Below are positions 21,597 to 33,678 of a stretch of 64,000 nucleotides of DNA, one piece after another; the stretch's first letter is position 1, and every line of letters begins with the position of its first letter. A program made the translations under genes and the position numbers. This stretch comes from Aegilops tauschii subsp. strangulata. Lineage: Eukaryota; Streptophyta; Magnoliopsida; Poales; Poaceae. The stretch covers positions 195,022,788 through 195,086,787 of the forward strand of contig NC_053036.3 of assembly GCF_002575655.3 (NCBI RefSeq), given 5' to 3'. Below the pieces are notes generated by a model. That model was given only the letters and a program-made list of their open reading frames with translations, was not told the DNA's origin and ran no database searches.

Positions 21597-24500
21597 TGAT
21601 AGACTCTACCACGAGAGCGAATTGGGCGACGCTTGATTCCTTCGATCACGCACACCGGCGGAGCAATTTCATCGGGCAGGCAAGACGGGCGGCGCTCGGG
21701 CCTATCCCGGCGACCTCCGGCGTGGCTGCCCGCGACGTCGGGCCCTTAGGAACAGCCGCGGCATCTCCTGGCGCGTGGCACGCGATACGCTACAACGGCA
21801 CCCTTCGGTGCGGCGCGCTGCAGCGGGAAACCGCAAGCAGTCAACCCCGGCGCCCGGCGCGGATGGCGACATCTCTGCGGCGGCAGGGACGACCGTACAC
21901 GGCGGTGGGTCTGCACGCCAGTGCGATGAGCAACGAGATCGGGAACGCAGCCCTACAGATTGCATCGAACGCGGCTGTACACCGGCCTTTGACGGCAAAG
22001 GCGAGGATGCTTTGGCATGCATGCATCTGTAAAAAGGAAAACTGGATCAGGAAATTATCCATTTGATTTCGCCTTCCTACTATCAAATTACAGATCTAAT
22101 GAATGGTTTTGTTTTCTGCATATGCAAATCACTTTATAAGAGCATGCACACATGGAGATGGATCGATTGCTGCCCAAACAGATCAGGGCAAAATGAGAGA
22201 GAACAGAGACGGATCTCCATCGATCCAAGGATTGAAGTCAAATAAACAACCCAAGGATGCAAAGGGAAGAAGGTACAATTGTTCTTTATTTTACCTTGCA
22301 CTGGAAGATGAGGCCGTTGCACCTGTCAGGCACAGCCCTCGGCCTATCTTCTCGTAGAGCGGCGACGGAGGAGCGCAGTGGCCTTCAGCCGGTCCTCGAA
22401 TTCGACTCCATGAGGCAACGCCATAGGGAGCAGATGCGCATGCAGAGGCGTTCTCGGGCCACAGCCCTCGGCTCCGCGAGGTCGCTCCGCTCACGCGGCT
22501 CCCCTCAGAACGATTGCGACACCGGCGCTCGACCGGCTTCGGTAATGGCGACAGCTCAACGCTCCTCCCACGCGTGGCCGGCTGCGACGGCGCACGACAT
22601 AACGGTCCGGCAGACGACCTTGTTCCGGAGGATGCGCGGCTTCCGGCAGCATGGTCGGCGGTGGAAGCACAAGGGCGGCCGTCGTTTGGATCGGGATTGG
22701 GGGCAGTTGGTCCCGTTGCCTCTCCCTTATCCGAATCTGGGGCGGTGCGGGACTGTGGGCCGGCCGTATGGTTGAACGGTCTAAGGCCCATCTCTGTCCA
22801 GAGAAAGAAAAAAGGGGGAGAGAAACGAGAAAAAAGGAAGATGTGGGCAGTGCCCACTGCTTTGGGTTGTATAGATTCTGCCCAGGACTTTTTTTTTTCC
22901 TATTCTGTTTTAGCTTTCAGCTATGCAGTTTTAGAATGAATATGTATTTGCAGTAATTTATCATATATTGCTGTATTGTAAAGCACATTAGTATATCAAC
23001 ATATATGTTCCGGCAATGTGTAAATTGCTATATGTTGATCGATGACAAGCCTTTTTACAATATAATTAATTTACCTGGGAGTAAAATAATTATGCATGAT
23101 GATTTCATGCAGGATATATTGAACATATCCAAGAAAGAATTTGCTGAGATTGCCATTAATGGCATCTAATTTTTGGCTTGGCCATGGATGTCAAGACTAA
23201 CTTGAAGACCCAGAGTCTCGGTTCCACCATAATCACATTGGTTAAGTGGGCTCCGTGCTATAGTTGATATAGCAAAGTATGTTGTTTTACACTTCATCTG
23301 ACACTGCCTGCACCAGGTTTTCAAAATAGAGTGTGTGATGAAGGAGAATTCTCCAACACTCTGGAACTTCTTAAATGGAGTGATATGACCAGCAGAGGGT
23401 GGTAATTATACATGAAGTGTATATGAAATGGACACTTGTCTGATTTCATGACTTTGAGTCAGTGGCGACATACAACTCTAATGTGCATCAAATCAGCTGA
23501 GAGTTGAGATTCTGCAATTGTGCGGTTTCAGATGCCAATCTCATCGATGAAATGTGTTCCACTTTTAATCCTTTTATGAGGATTTTGACTGAATTGTTTT
23601 GTCAATGGTGAAGGAAAGTGGAGACATGATGAGAAGCAGAATATGAATGGAGTAGTCATTTCTTGGAGAATGACAAGGTCAGTAGCCTCGGTTGCTACAC
23701 ATGTGGTTATACGACTCACAATGCAAGGAAATGTGATACTTCCATGCATTTGGTGGATTTGTACATCCATCAATTGTCTAAGGGCAAGAGGCCCATGGGA
23801 ACAAGTGTAAATCTTACTTCACTTGCAATAACAATGATTTCCCAATGGTTGAAAGTTCCCAGATGTTCCTCGGAACATGGGCAACTAGGATCATGCTCAG
23901 CAAAATGAAGGTCCACTATTGAGTATCGATGACATGTTAGTGGACTTCAATTTTATTGACATATATGGAGACCAGATTCAGTCTCTTTTGTCATGCATTG
24001 TAATGATGTCTATAGACATATTACATGCTATAAAATGAATTATGTCCATCAACATAATATGATAGCTATGTCATCAAACATGATGCTTGTGGTATGTCCT
24101 CTGACATATATAGTTTATGATGTATGTATTATTTCCATATGAGTTCAATCATATGTTGAAATTGGTTTCTTTCTCTTTAGAAACTTAACGAAATAATCCT
24201 ACTGAGAAGGAAATGTGTTAAGTGGAAACTGGGTCTACTAACACGATATTTTGGCAGATTAAGTGTTTCCATTGCAAGCTCTTGATAAGAGTAATGGAAG
24301 TGTCATGACAATTGTGGTCGTGATACGGTAATTGCTAGTTCTGGTCAAGCCACAATTACACTCCCTATGGGTACTACATGGTAATCATAGGTGCATTGAT
24401 GTATCTAGATTCTACTCGTACCTTGCTGAGTTTTAAGGATATCCGCAATGGTTTCTATGTTGAAACCCATAAAGCGAGTGAGGTTGGAAGCCTACTCATG

Positions 24501-26047
24501 ACTCAGCAAAAGGGATTTGAATGAAATCCTAGACTAAATGTCTTCTCTATCTTTTGGATTGTACTATACATACATTAAATTAGATACGCATTTGGCGTAT
24601 AAGATAATTTTCTAGAGTCTTGATAAGTTCAAGATATGGCAATATTGCCTGGGTCTCCCTAGTATTGGGATGATGAGAAAATTATTGACGGTCCAGTTGG
24701 ACACAAATCTAACGGTGTGAATTTTCTAAATTCATTGAATTGTGTATGCACGATGTGTGCAAACCGGGAAACTGATCACAAGGCCATCTTATCTCATGAA
24801 AGAGGATGGGCCACTAGATTTCCTTGGATAGGAGATATATATGTGATCCAATTCAACCGTTATATGGGATATTCACATATTTTATAGTGCTTTTGGATGC
24901 ATCAGTGAGATGGTCCAATGTGTGTCTTATTATAAGGGACCATGCTTTTACATAGTTGATTGCTCATATCATTAATTTGAGAGCAAATCAATCCTAGCAC
25001 GGGATAAAATCCATCAGAATGGATAATGCTGCGAAATTTAGTTCGTGAGCATTTGATGATTACTGCCTAGATTGAGGCATAACTGTGGAGCATATTGGTA
25101 CTTTGTGTACATACCCAGATTGGTCTTGCGGAATCACTTGTCAAGAGGATAAGTTGATAGCAAGATTGCTCCTACAGAATTGTAATCTCCTAACATCTAG
25201 TTGGGGACATTGTAGTTGTACGTACTGCATATACAAATTCGACGAGCTGCATATTTTATGGTCTCCCCGTTGCAGTTAGTACGTGGAAATGAGTAAGTAT
25301 TTCCCATCTGTGATAATTCGGTTGTGTTGGATACATACCGAGTTCACCACCGCAGTGTACATATATGGGCCCTCATAGAGAAATGGGGATCTATGTGAGG
25401 TACAATTCTCCGTCAGTCATAAAAGTACCTGAAGTCCTTAAAAGGGGACTTGTTTATGGCCCGGTACACTGGTTGTATTTTCATGAGGACATTTTTCCGG
25501 CATTAGGGGGAGATAATAACCACATTAAATGCCAGGAAAATGGAATGAGATGTGAATAGACATCTAGTCCTTAGGTCCACGTATGAATGAGTCTGAACTG
25601 GAGGTTCAGAAGATTATCAATTTGCAAAGTATCGCAAATAATCTGCCAGTTGCATTTACTATGTATATAGGTGTCACAAAGTAAAATGTTCCCATAGTGA
25701 ATGTGTCAGAAAGAGTGGATGTGACCCATAGGTCCACTCGGCCACCGATGAGGGGGAGGAATCTGGACACAAGAGGACAAGGCTTTATGGAAGCGTCCAA
25801 GGGGAATGAGGAATCCTCAAACAGTAAATGCAGGTCAACTTCATGTTGATATTCAACCAAGGGTTGAAGGACACCTGAAGGATGTTGGACACATCCAGGA
25901 CCCATCACGAGTTTGCACACAATTTTTTGTGATGGGACATCGGAAGACCTTGACTCAACTATTGCGGGAAATCACAAAGAGTCAAAAGGTAATGACGAAA
26001 TCTCCACTATGGATATGGATTCGGGAGAATCATATAATAAAGACTAC
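21597..26047 (+). mobile_element. Short-LTR Copia, internal part 1: leader, gag, protease remnant, integrase
   Basis: About 21597-23100 is a G/C-rich leader without a recognisable product. Gag starts near 23110 and is broken. Its CX2CX4HX4C zinc knuckle survives at 23693-23734 (CYTCGYTTHNARKC). Integrase remnants follow: an RMDNAAKFSS-like second-aspartate region near 25010-25045 and the post-integrase segment to 26040. Stops and frameshifts occur throughout and the longest surviving piece is about 100 codons. At 26047 the frame is interrupted by the giant-LTR element and resumes at 36977. Confidence 0.85.
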
Positions 26048-26052
26048 ATTAT

Positions 26053-29000
26053 TGTAACGCTCATGATGCGGCTATATCTCCCACGTGTCGAGGCACGACT
26101 TAGAGGCATAACCGCATTGTGGCTTTGTCGCAAGAAGGGTCATCTTCACACAATCCCATGTAATGAACAAGAATGGGATAAAGAGAGTTGGCTTACAATC
26201 GCCACTTCACACAATACATAAATAAATCATACATCAATCAGAGTACACGCATAGGTCCGACTACACAACCAAAATAAAAGAAGACAACCCCAAATGCTAG
26301 ATCCCCGATCGTCCCAACTGGGCACCACTACTGATCAACATGAAAAGAAACATAGTAACGACCAAGGTCCTCATCGAGCTCCCACTTGAGCTCGGTTGCG
26401 TCACCTGCACTGGTATCGTCGGCACCTGCAACTGTTTTGGAAGTATCTGGTGAGTCACGAGGACTCAGCAATCTCACACCGGTGAGATCAAGACTATTTA
26501 AAGCTTATAGGAAGGAAAGGGTCGTGAGGTGGAGCTGCAGCAAGCACTAGCATGTATGGTGGCTAACATACGCAAATAAGAGCGAGAAGAGGAGCAACGG
26601 AACGGTCGTCAACTAGTAATGATCAAGAAGTGATCCTGAACTCCTACTTACGTCAAAACATAACCCAAAAACCGTGTTCACTTCCCGGACTCCGCCGAAA
26701 AGAGACCATCACGGCTACACACACGGTTGATGTATTTTAATTTAGTCAAGTGTCAAGTTCTCTACAACCGGATATTAACAAATTCCCATCTGCCACATAA
26801 CCGCGGGCACGGCTCTCGAAAGTTTATACCCTGCAGGGGTGTCCCAACTTAGCCCATTATAAGCTCTCACGGTCAACAAATGATATTTCTTCTCCCGGGA
26901 AGACCCGATCAGTCTCGGAATCCCGGTTTACAAGACATTTCGACAATGGTAAAACAAGACCAGCAAGACCACCCGCTGTGCCGACAAATCCCGATAGGAG
27001 CTGCACAATCTCGTTCTCAGGGCACACCGGATAAGCTAAGCGTACAGGTACCGACGTAACCCAAGTTGCCAAGGGATGGTCCCGCACGGTGCTCTAGTTT
27101 GGACCAACACTCAGAGGAGCACTGGCCCCGGGGGGGTTAAAATAAGATGACCCTTGAGTCTGCAGAACCCAAGGGAAAAAGGCTTAGGTGGCAAATGTTA
27201 AAACCAAGGTTGGGCCTTGCTGGAGGAGTTTTATTCAAGGCGAACTGTTAAGGGGTCCCATAAATCACCCAACCGCGTAAGGAACGCAAAATCAAGGAAC
27301 ATAACACCGGTATGACGGAAACTAGGGCGGCAAGAGTGGAACAAAACACCAGGCATAAGGCTGAGCCTTCCACCCTTTACCAAGTATATAGATGCATTAT
27401 TTAAATAAGAGATATTGTGATATCCCAACATATTCATGTTCCAACATGGAACAAACTTCATCTTCACCTGCAACTAGCAACGCTATAAGAGGGGCTGATC
27501 AAAAGCGGTAACATAGCCAAACAACAGTTTGCTAGGAAAGGTGGGTTAGAGGCTTGACATGGCAATATGGGAGGCATGATATAGCAAGTGGTAGGTAGCG
27601 CAGCATAGCAATAGAACGAACAACTAGCAAAGCAAAGATAGAAGTGATTTCGAGGGTATGGTCATCTTGCCTGAAATCCCGCTAGGAAGAAGAACGAGTC
27701 CATGAAGAAGACAAACGGACGTAGTCGAACGAATCCTCACAACTCCGGAATGAAACCGAAGCTAACGAGAGAAGCAAACCAGAAAGAAGCAAACAACATA
27801 GTAAACAACCACCATATACACATGGCATGATGCACAAGCAAGTATGATGCATATCCGATTTAATGAGGCATGGCATGGCAAAGTGCACAAACAATACTAC
27901 AAATTAAGTGAAGCTCAATATGCAACAAGTTGCATATTGAAGAAACACCACATCAATTATTTAGTTCTCTCTCGTTTATGTACCCAACAATATTAAATGT
28001 TATTAAACATGGCAAGGGGTGAAGCATAAGTAAACTAACTATTTAAGCAAGTTAAATAAGGCCGGAAACAATCAACAACAATTCCGGAAAATCCTCATGT
28101 CCATATTTTAGATTTGGTAATGTTCTGCCTAAAACCATATTTTATTGTTGTTAAACAGCAAAATAAAGTGCACCAGGTTAATCTATGCATTTTCCTACCC
28201 CATTTACATATAAAGTTTATTTAAAATGGAGCTACGGTTATTTAGTTATGAAATAAAACAGTTTAGCATGGCATTTGAGTAAATTTAATCAAACAGCATT
28301 TTAAACATTTTAAACATGGATGAGAGAAGCATATTATGAAACTAGATAAAATTCTAAGCACTTTATATGTTTACATCATTTTAATATGATGCATGGTTCA
28401 TGAGTTATTATATGCATGAAGTTTAGGGTCCAATCTGTAAATATGCAGTGCACTGGTTAATTAGAAAAACGTTCCGCAAAAAAACGTGACTCGGGCCGAA
28501 TCTGGCTAGGCCAACAGTGCGCAGGAGAGGGGCGGGTGCTGCTCACCCTGGGCCAAGGCCCAAGTCGGTGGAGGCGGCTGAGGCAGTGCGGGTTGGGCCT
28601 TGGAGGACGCTGGAGGCGCGGTCAACGCGCTCGTCCTCTCCTCCAGGAGATCGAGCGAGGCAGGGAAAGCAGGGCGCGTTCCTTTGCCCGACAGAAAGCA
28701 GAGCAGCGGCGGCCTAGAACTTGCGGTGGAGGCCGGCGGACGTGGATCCGGTGGGTCGGCGAGGCATCCGGCGACGGGGAGAGCCCGGCCACGAGGATCC
28801 ATGGCGAGGTCTCTGCAGAATAACAAAGTGAGAGAGATGAACTGAGCAAGAGACGTAGAGAGAAGACAGCGGGAAGAAGCAGAACGCGAAGAAGAGGAGG
28901 CAGGGCACGGCGACATGACCTGCTGGTCACCGGCGGCGGCAGGATGAGGTGGCGTCGGGGTTCACAGGGGGGTCGAAGAGGAGGCATCGGGCGTGGAACG

Positions 29001-29949
29001 CGGGCGGCTGCTCGCTGGCCTTGGCGCGGGCGAGCAGAGGGACTCGGCGTCGAGGGACGAAGGGGATGGACAGGTCCGAGGCTCTCGACGCGGATCGGGC
29101 GGAACTCACGGCGACGCAACGAGTGGGAGCTACGGGAGGCCATCCATGGCGGCGCTGCGAAGACAAACAAAGAGAGAGAGCAGTGTGAGAGAGAGAAACA
29201 GAAGCAGGGGGAACCAGAGAAAGGGAAGAAGGGGCACGAGGAGACGGCGACGTGCTGGTGGTGCCCGACGGCGAAGGGAGCTCCTGTGGTGCTGCTGCTT
29301 GCGGCGGCGCGCGGGAAGCACGGGAGGAGGGCGATGGGGGTCGGCGTGGAGTGGATCGAGGAGCTGCTCTGGTTGGCCGGGCGAGCAAATCGGGGAGGGG
29401 CAGTGGAGAGCGCTGGTTGGTGGGTGGAGGAAAACGAGGAGAAGGGGGATCCCGAGGTGGATCGAGACCAGGTGGCGGCGGCGAGGAGGAAGGATGGGAC
29501 AACTCTCCCAGAATTTAGGGTTGCCCCATTTATATATGCGGGTGGATTAGATTAGGGGTGTTCGGTCCGTCCGATCGTAATCGGGCGGTCGAGAAAATAG
29601 GCTAGAAGAGTCTATATAAGAAACAATGATGTTTTATAGATGTTTGGGGATGATCCGGACCCATCGGTAACAACAACCCGAGTCGGGTTCAGGACAATTT
29701 TCGGACGCGCGCGAGGGGATCGCGGGCTGACGAGAGAGGTTAGTTGGTTTGACAAGAGGGAACCGAAAACACGTTTGGTCTCGGAACGGTCAACAAAAGC
29801 AAGGAGGGACACGGCAACTACGAGCGGATGCAAGTTTTATGAAAACATGCAGATGCAATGCGATGATGAATGCGATAAACAAATAAATACACATGACGAA
29901 ACTCGAAAAACATGGAAGGCGTCTGGAGCGTCCGTCTCGGGGCGTTACA
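26053..29949 (-). mobile_element. 3' LTR (3897 bp) of giant-LTR non-coding retrotransposon
   Basis: On the plus strand it runs TGTAACGCTCATGATGCGG to GGGGCGTTACA. It is nearly identical to 33679-36971 except for about 600 bp present only here (about 26691-27295). The element is on the minus strand, so this is the downstream LTR. Target duplication ATTAT stands at 26048-26052 and 36972-36976. The central G/C-rich part (28500-29550) holds overlapping frames on both strands that are proline/serine/arginine-rich. I regard these as composition artefacts. Confidence 0.93.
29528..29536 (-). promoter_or_regulatory. TATA-like box in the giant LTR (3' copy)
   Basis: On the minus strand the sequence reads TATATAAATGGGGCAACCC, a strong plant TATA box at the AT-to-GC transition of the LTR. 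The other LTR repeats it at 36550-36558. It marks the likely U3/R boundary of the element. Confidence 0.55.
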
Positions 29950-32900
29950 ACACTCCACCACTACGAGAGGATCTCGTCCCGAGATCTAGGATGGCACCGG
30001 AGAGAAAACGGAAGAGGAAGAGGTAAAACAAAGTTGCTTCTTTGACAAACGAGTGAAATCAAAGAACCTTGAGAGGTCGCAAAGCTTGAAGAAATGACAC
30101 AACGGAGGTGAACATAATTTAAAACACTCCGTTCAGCAAGAGGAACAAGGGACATTGCGAGAACCTTGTAGGTTGAAGGACGTGAAACAAGAGCTTAACG
30201 GATCAAAATTAATATGAAAGCACACCGGTAGAAAAGAGAAACAAGGAACAAGAATGACATAATTTGGACAGCACTCCGATAGAAAATGGAAGGAATTAAC
30301 ATGAACTTGAGAAGATGGGATGACACTTGATGAAATCAGCAACACACTGCCTCCGGAACTATTGAAAGAATGGCACAATGGGTCAGAAAGATTTCAGACA
30401 GCACTCCGGTTGAGAAGGGAGGCAAAACTTGACAGAATGGGAAGAACTTGAAAAGAGGGCACGACACTCCGGTTGGAAATGGATAAGCACGAAAAGAGCA
30501 CGGTCCTCACAAACCGAGAAGATGAGTGAAGAGAGCAACATCATAATGCCTCTGGAAGAAATAAATAATAGAAGATAGATCCTTGGAATAAAGAATGGAG
30601 AAGAAAATGACAACTTCTGCCACAAATGAGCTTGGAAAGCACCCTTCCAAGAAGGTTATAACGGAGTTGTTGGAAAATCAACAACGAAAAGAACAAGCTT
30701 GTTGAGGGCTTATGGAACACATCTCAAAATTATGAGGTGACAACCCGCCACTAACGGAAAACAGTTGATTGGATTGAGATCAATAAGGAGATGAAAACTT
30801 CTTCACCAAGATGAGAAGGAGAAAACTTGATCATTGATAAACACCACAAATAGCTACATTCCTTAAGGAAGGCTATAGGTGAAATATAACCCAATACAAC
30901 TCCAACAAAAAGATTGATTGGTTGAAAAGATCTCTTAAACGAAGATAAAATGATGGATTTAAATATGTCACTCTTGAAAACTTTGTGAATCATGAACCCG
31001 AAGGGAAATTATCCAGAATGACATAGCACCACCTCAAAAGATAGGGTAGAAAGAATTGCACTTCGGAATGCGAGATGAAGAATGCTTGAACTCCTCAAGA
31101 CAACCATGTGTTGAGCACCATGTTTATTTTAGAGTATAGCTTGACAGATCTTGACTCCGAGAGAAATCTTGAAGAACAATTGAAGAATGAAAGGAATCCT
31201 TGACGAAGCACCATGTAGAGCCTCCATGAAGAACTCCGGTAATAAAAGGATGATAAAAAGAAAGAGAAGTTGACAACACAAGGTGAAGCCTTGCAATGAT
31301 TTAGATAGAGCTTCGCGACGAGATAATGCGGAAAACTTGGAGCTCCGGAAAGAAAAGATGAACAACTTGGAACCGAGAATTTGATATCATGAACGAACTC
31401 CGGAAGAAGGAATTAAACACTTGGAGGAAACAAGAATAAGAATTACATTACGCGTATCCTTCACCAATTTAGATTGATGACAAGCAACGGATTTTGGCAT
31501 ACTACTTATTCTCGTAGAAAGGATTAAGATAGATATTGCGCAACCTTGGGAAGGTCTTCATCGAACCACCGGTAGGATTGGAAAGAACGAATGAATCTAT
31601 ATGATAATGAAGGAAGAGAACTCTTGAACGAACCACCGTAAGAATTGAAAATGAACGAAGAAAAGATAAAGAAACACCGGGAAGAATTAGAAAATGAACG
31701 AAGATACTTGAGAGAATTTAGATACAAGTGAACGAAGAGATCACGAGATGATTAGAGAATACTTGAACGGTGCACCGGAATAATATGGAGATGAACGAAG
31801 AGACATCAATTTAGAATAATTGGAGAACGAGGCTGGAAACTTAGAACGAAGAAATCTTCTGAAATGATGGCCTTTGGATGATCAAGAAGCGAAAATAACT
31901 CATGAAATGCTCTGGATGGGTATGAAAAGAATTTTCACAATCGAAAAACAATTATGAGAGGATGGCATAAGCTAGAACTATGAATCTTCAAGAGAATGGA
32001 GCAAGATTTAAGAGAAACTCTTCTTCGGTCTTCAAATGTTGAGAGTGATGATGAGAAACACCACCATGAATTATTGAGATACTCCGGGATGAAGATTAGA
32101 AAGGTTGAACCAATGATGAAAAGAATTTGAAAGATCTTGGAGAATGACATATGACTGATGATAATTCATTCTTACGTCAAACTTTGAAATGAATTTGAAA
32201 ATAACTCCGGAAAAATTTTTAGAAGAGTCTGGTAAGGTCCTGGGAAAAGACCTGTGGGTTAGGGCCCACTCAAAAGAAACAACGTTGGAATGATTTAAAA
32301 GAAAGATTGCGCCGGTAGAATTAAATGGCTCAAAAGAGATAACAACCTCGAGATAGCTTGAAAGGATTACGAATAGAAACTTGAATCTTCTGGGATATCT
32401 TTAGCACTCCAGATAAACATGAATAGCAAGAGGTGGAAGATTAAGAGGTACACCGGCATGAGAAAGCATTTGAAACGAGGAAAATATATGATCGAGAAAG
32501 CTTGAATTGAATTCACCGGAGAAGAAAAAGAATGAAGAATGATAAACTTGAAGAACATCTTCATGAGAACCACCGGGTAAGAACATTGATTGAAAAGAAT
32601 GAAGGGACTTCACATGAATAAAATGGATACTTGGTTAAGACATCTGATTCCTTGAAGGAAAAGGGTGGGAGGGCGGGAAAACAAAGGCAACTTGGGACGG
32701 ATGAAACAAACAACGTTGGGAAAAACTGAGAGGTGATCTTGTGAATGTTGAAATGATCGGATGCACTTGAAGAGAAACACGTCGGTTGGAAAGAATTGGG
32801 ATGACAATCTCGATGATCAAGAAGGATTTGTATTCACATAGAAGTATGAGAACACCGCTTAGAAAAGGAAGGGAATCAACACTTGACAATGAAGCAACTC

Positions 32901-33678
32901 GAATACCACAAATCAAAACAAAACAAAGGATTGGCTCGCAGAATAAGCCGGAACAAATACATATGATAGAGATTTACCCAATCCCATATCCTGCATCTGT
33001 CGGAAAGATATTCTAAGAGCTACTTGAATTCCCACCTATAAACTCCCGAAACTTTCTGGTTATGCAATCAGGTGTTGGGGATACAGGGGACACAATATAT
33101 CTCACCCAAACTAACAATACCTAGATCCAGCTGTATCCATCCGTCAACACATAACCAAGAAACCTTTGGAAATCGTGTACCTCAACCTTCAAAAAACATC
33201 CGTTATACGAGTTATGGCAATACTCCCAAACTCCCGCCCCAGTACTGGGTGGCGTCGAGATGATCTCACCAACAACTGCATAAAAGAGATTTTCGATGTC
33301 GGCGAAACTCAGGTATTCTAGAACTGCAACGATAAAATTGTGACGACAACACCTCGGAGCTCAACTCCCCGGGACACTGCCACAACCCCTAAATGTCAGG
33401 AGGCACCAAGAACAATGTTCTCGTCACAAAACCATCGGAACGATTCCAAGATACCTGCGTGATCCTAAATTTTTTTAGTGAAATTCGAGGAGAGGAAAGT
33501 CAAAACTTCTACGTCAGGAGGCCTCACCAGAGCGACAAAGGGACTGAGGAGTAAGAAGAATCCTACTCTCTGACATATATAATCCTAAGACTCAAAACAT
33601 TTTGTTCGAGACTCAACAACGCCAGCGATTCGATCAAGCAGGGGGCTCCTAAGTCGGGGATGGCTCTGATTACCAACT
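29950..33678 (-). mobile_element. Non-coding internal region of the giant-LTR element
   Basis: This 3.7 kb has no gag or pol motif on either strand; the longest frames are under 95 codons. The plus strand is strongly purine-rich (runs such as GAAAGAGAAG and AAGAATGAAAGG). Short motifs ACTCCGG or CACCGG followed by an A-rich stretch recur about twenty times, as at 30272, 30402, 30463, 31224, 31387, 31566, 31773, 32080, 32201, 32449 and 32571. This looks like a highly diverged tandem array. A large retrotransposon derivative (LARD) with LTRs as long as its interior is the best description. Resemblance to Sukkula-type elements is only an impression. Confidence 0.85.
33661..33676 (-). other. Primer-binding site of the giant-LTR element
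   Basis: On the minus strand TTGGTAATCAGAGCCA directly follows the LTR end TTACA. It matches the initiator tRNA-Met priming site with one extra A. This fixes the element's orientation as minus and shows 33679-36971 to be its 5' LTR. Confidence 0.85.

Noticed and set aside
22251..22956. GC-rich frames up to 188 codons on both strands in the Copia leader
   Set aside because: Overlapping on both strands with no recognisable domain; the region is between the primer-binding site and gag.
28506..29550. Several 80-200 codon frames on both strands of the giant LTR (repeated at 35519-36577)
   Set aside because: They lie in a GC-rich non-coding LTR block, are low-complexity, overlap on both strands, and have no motif.
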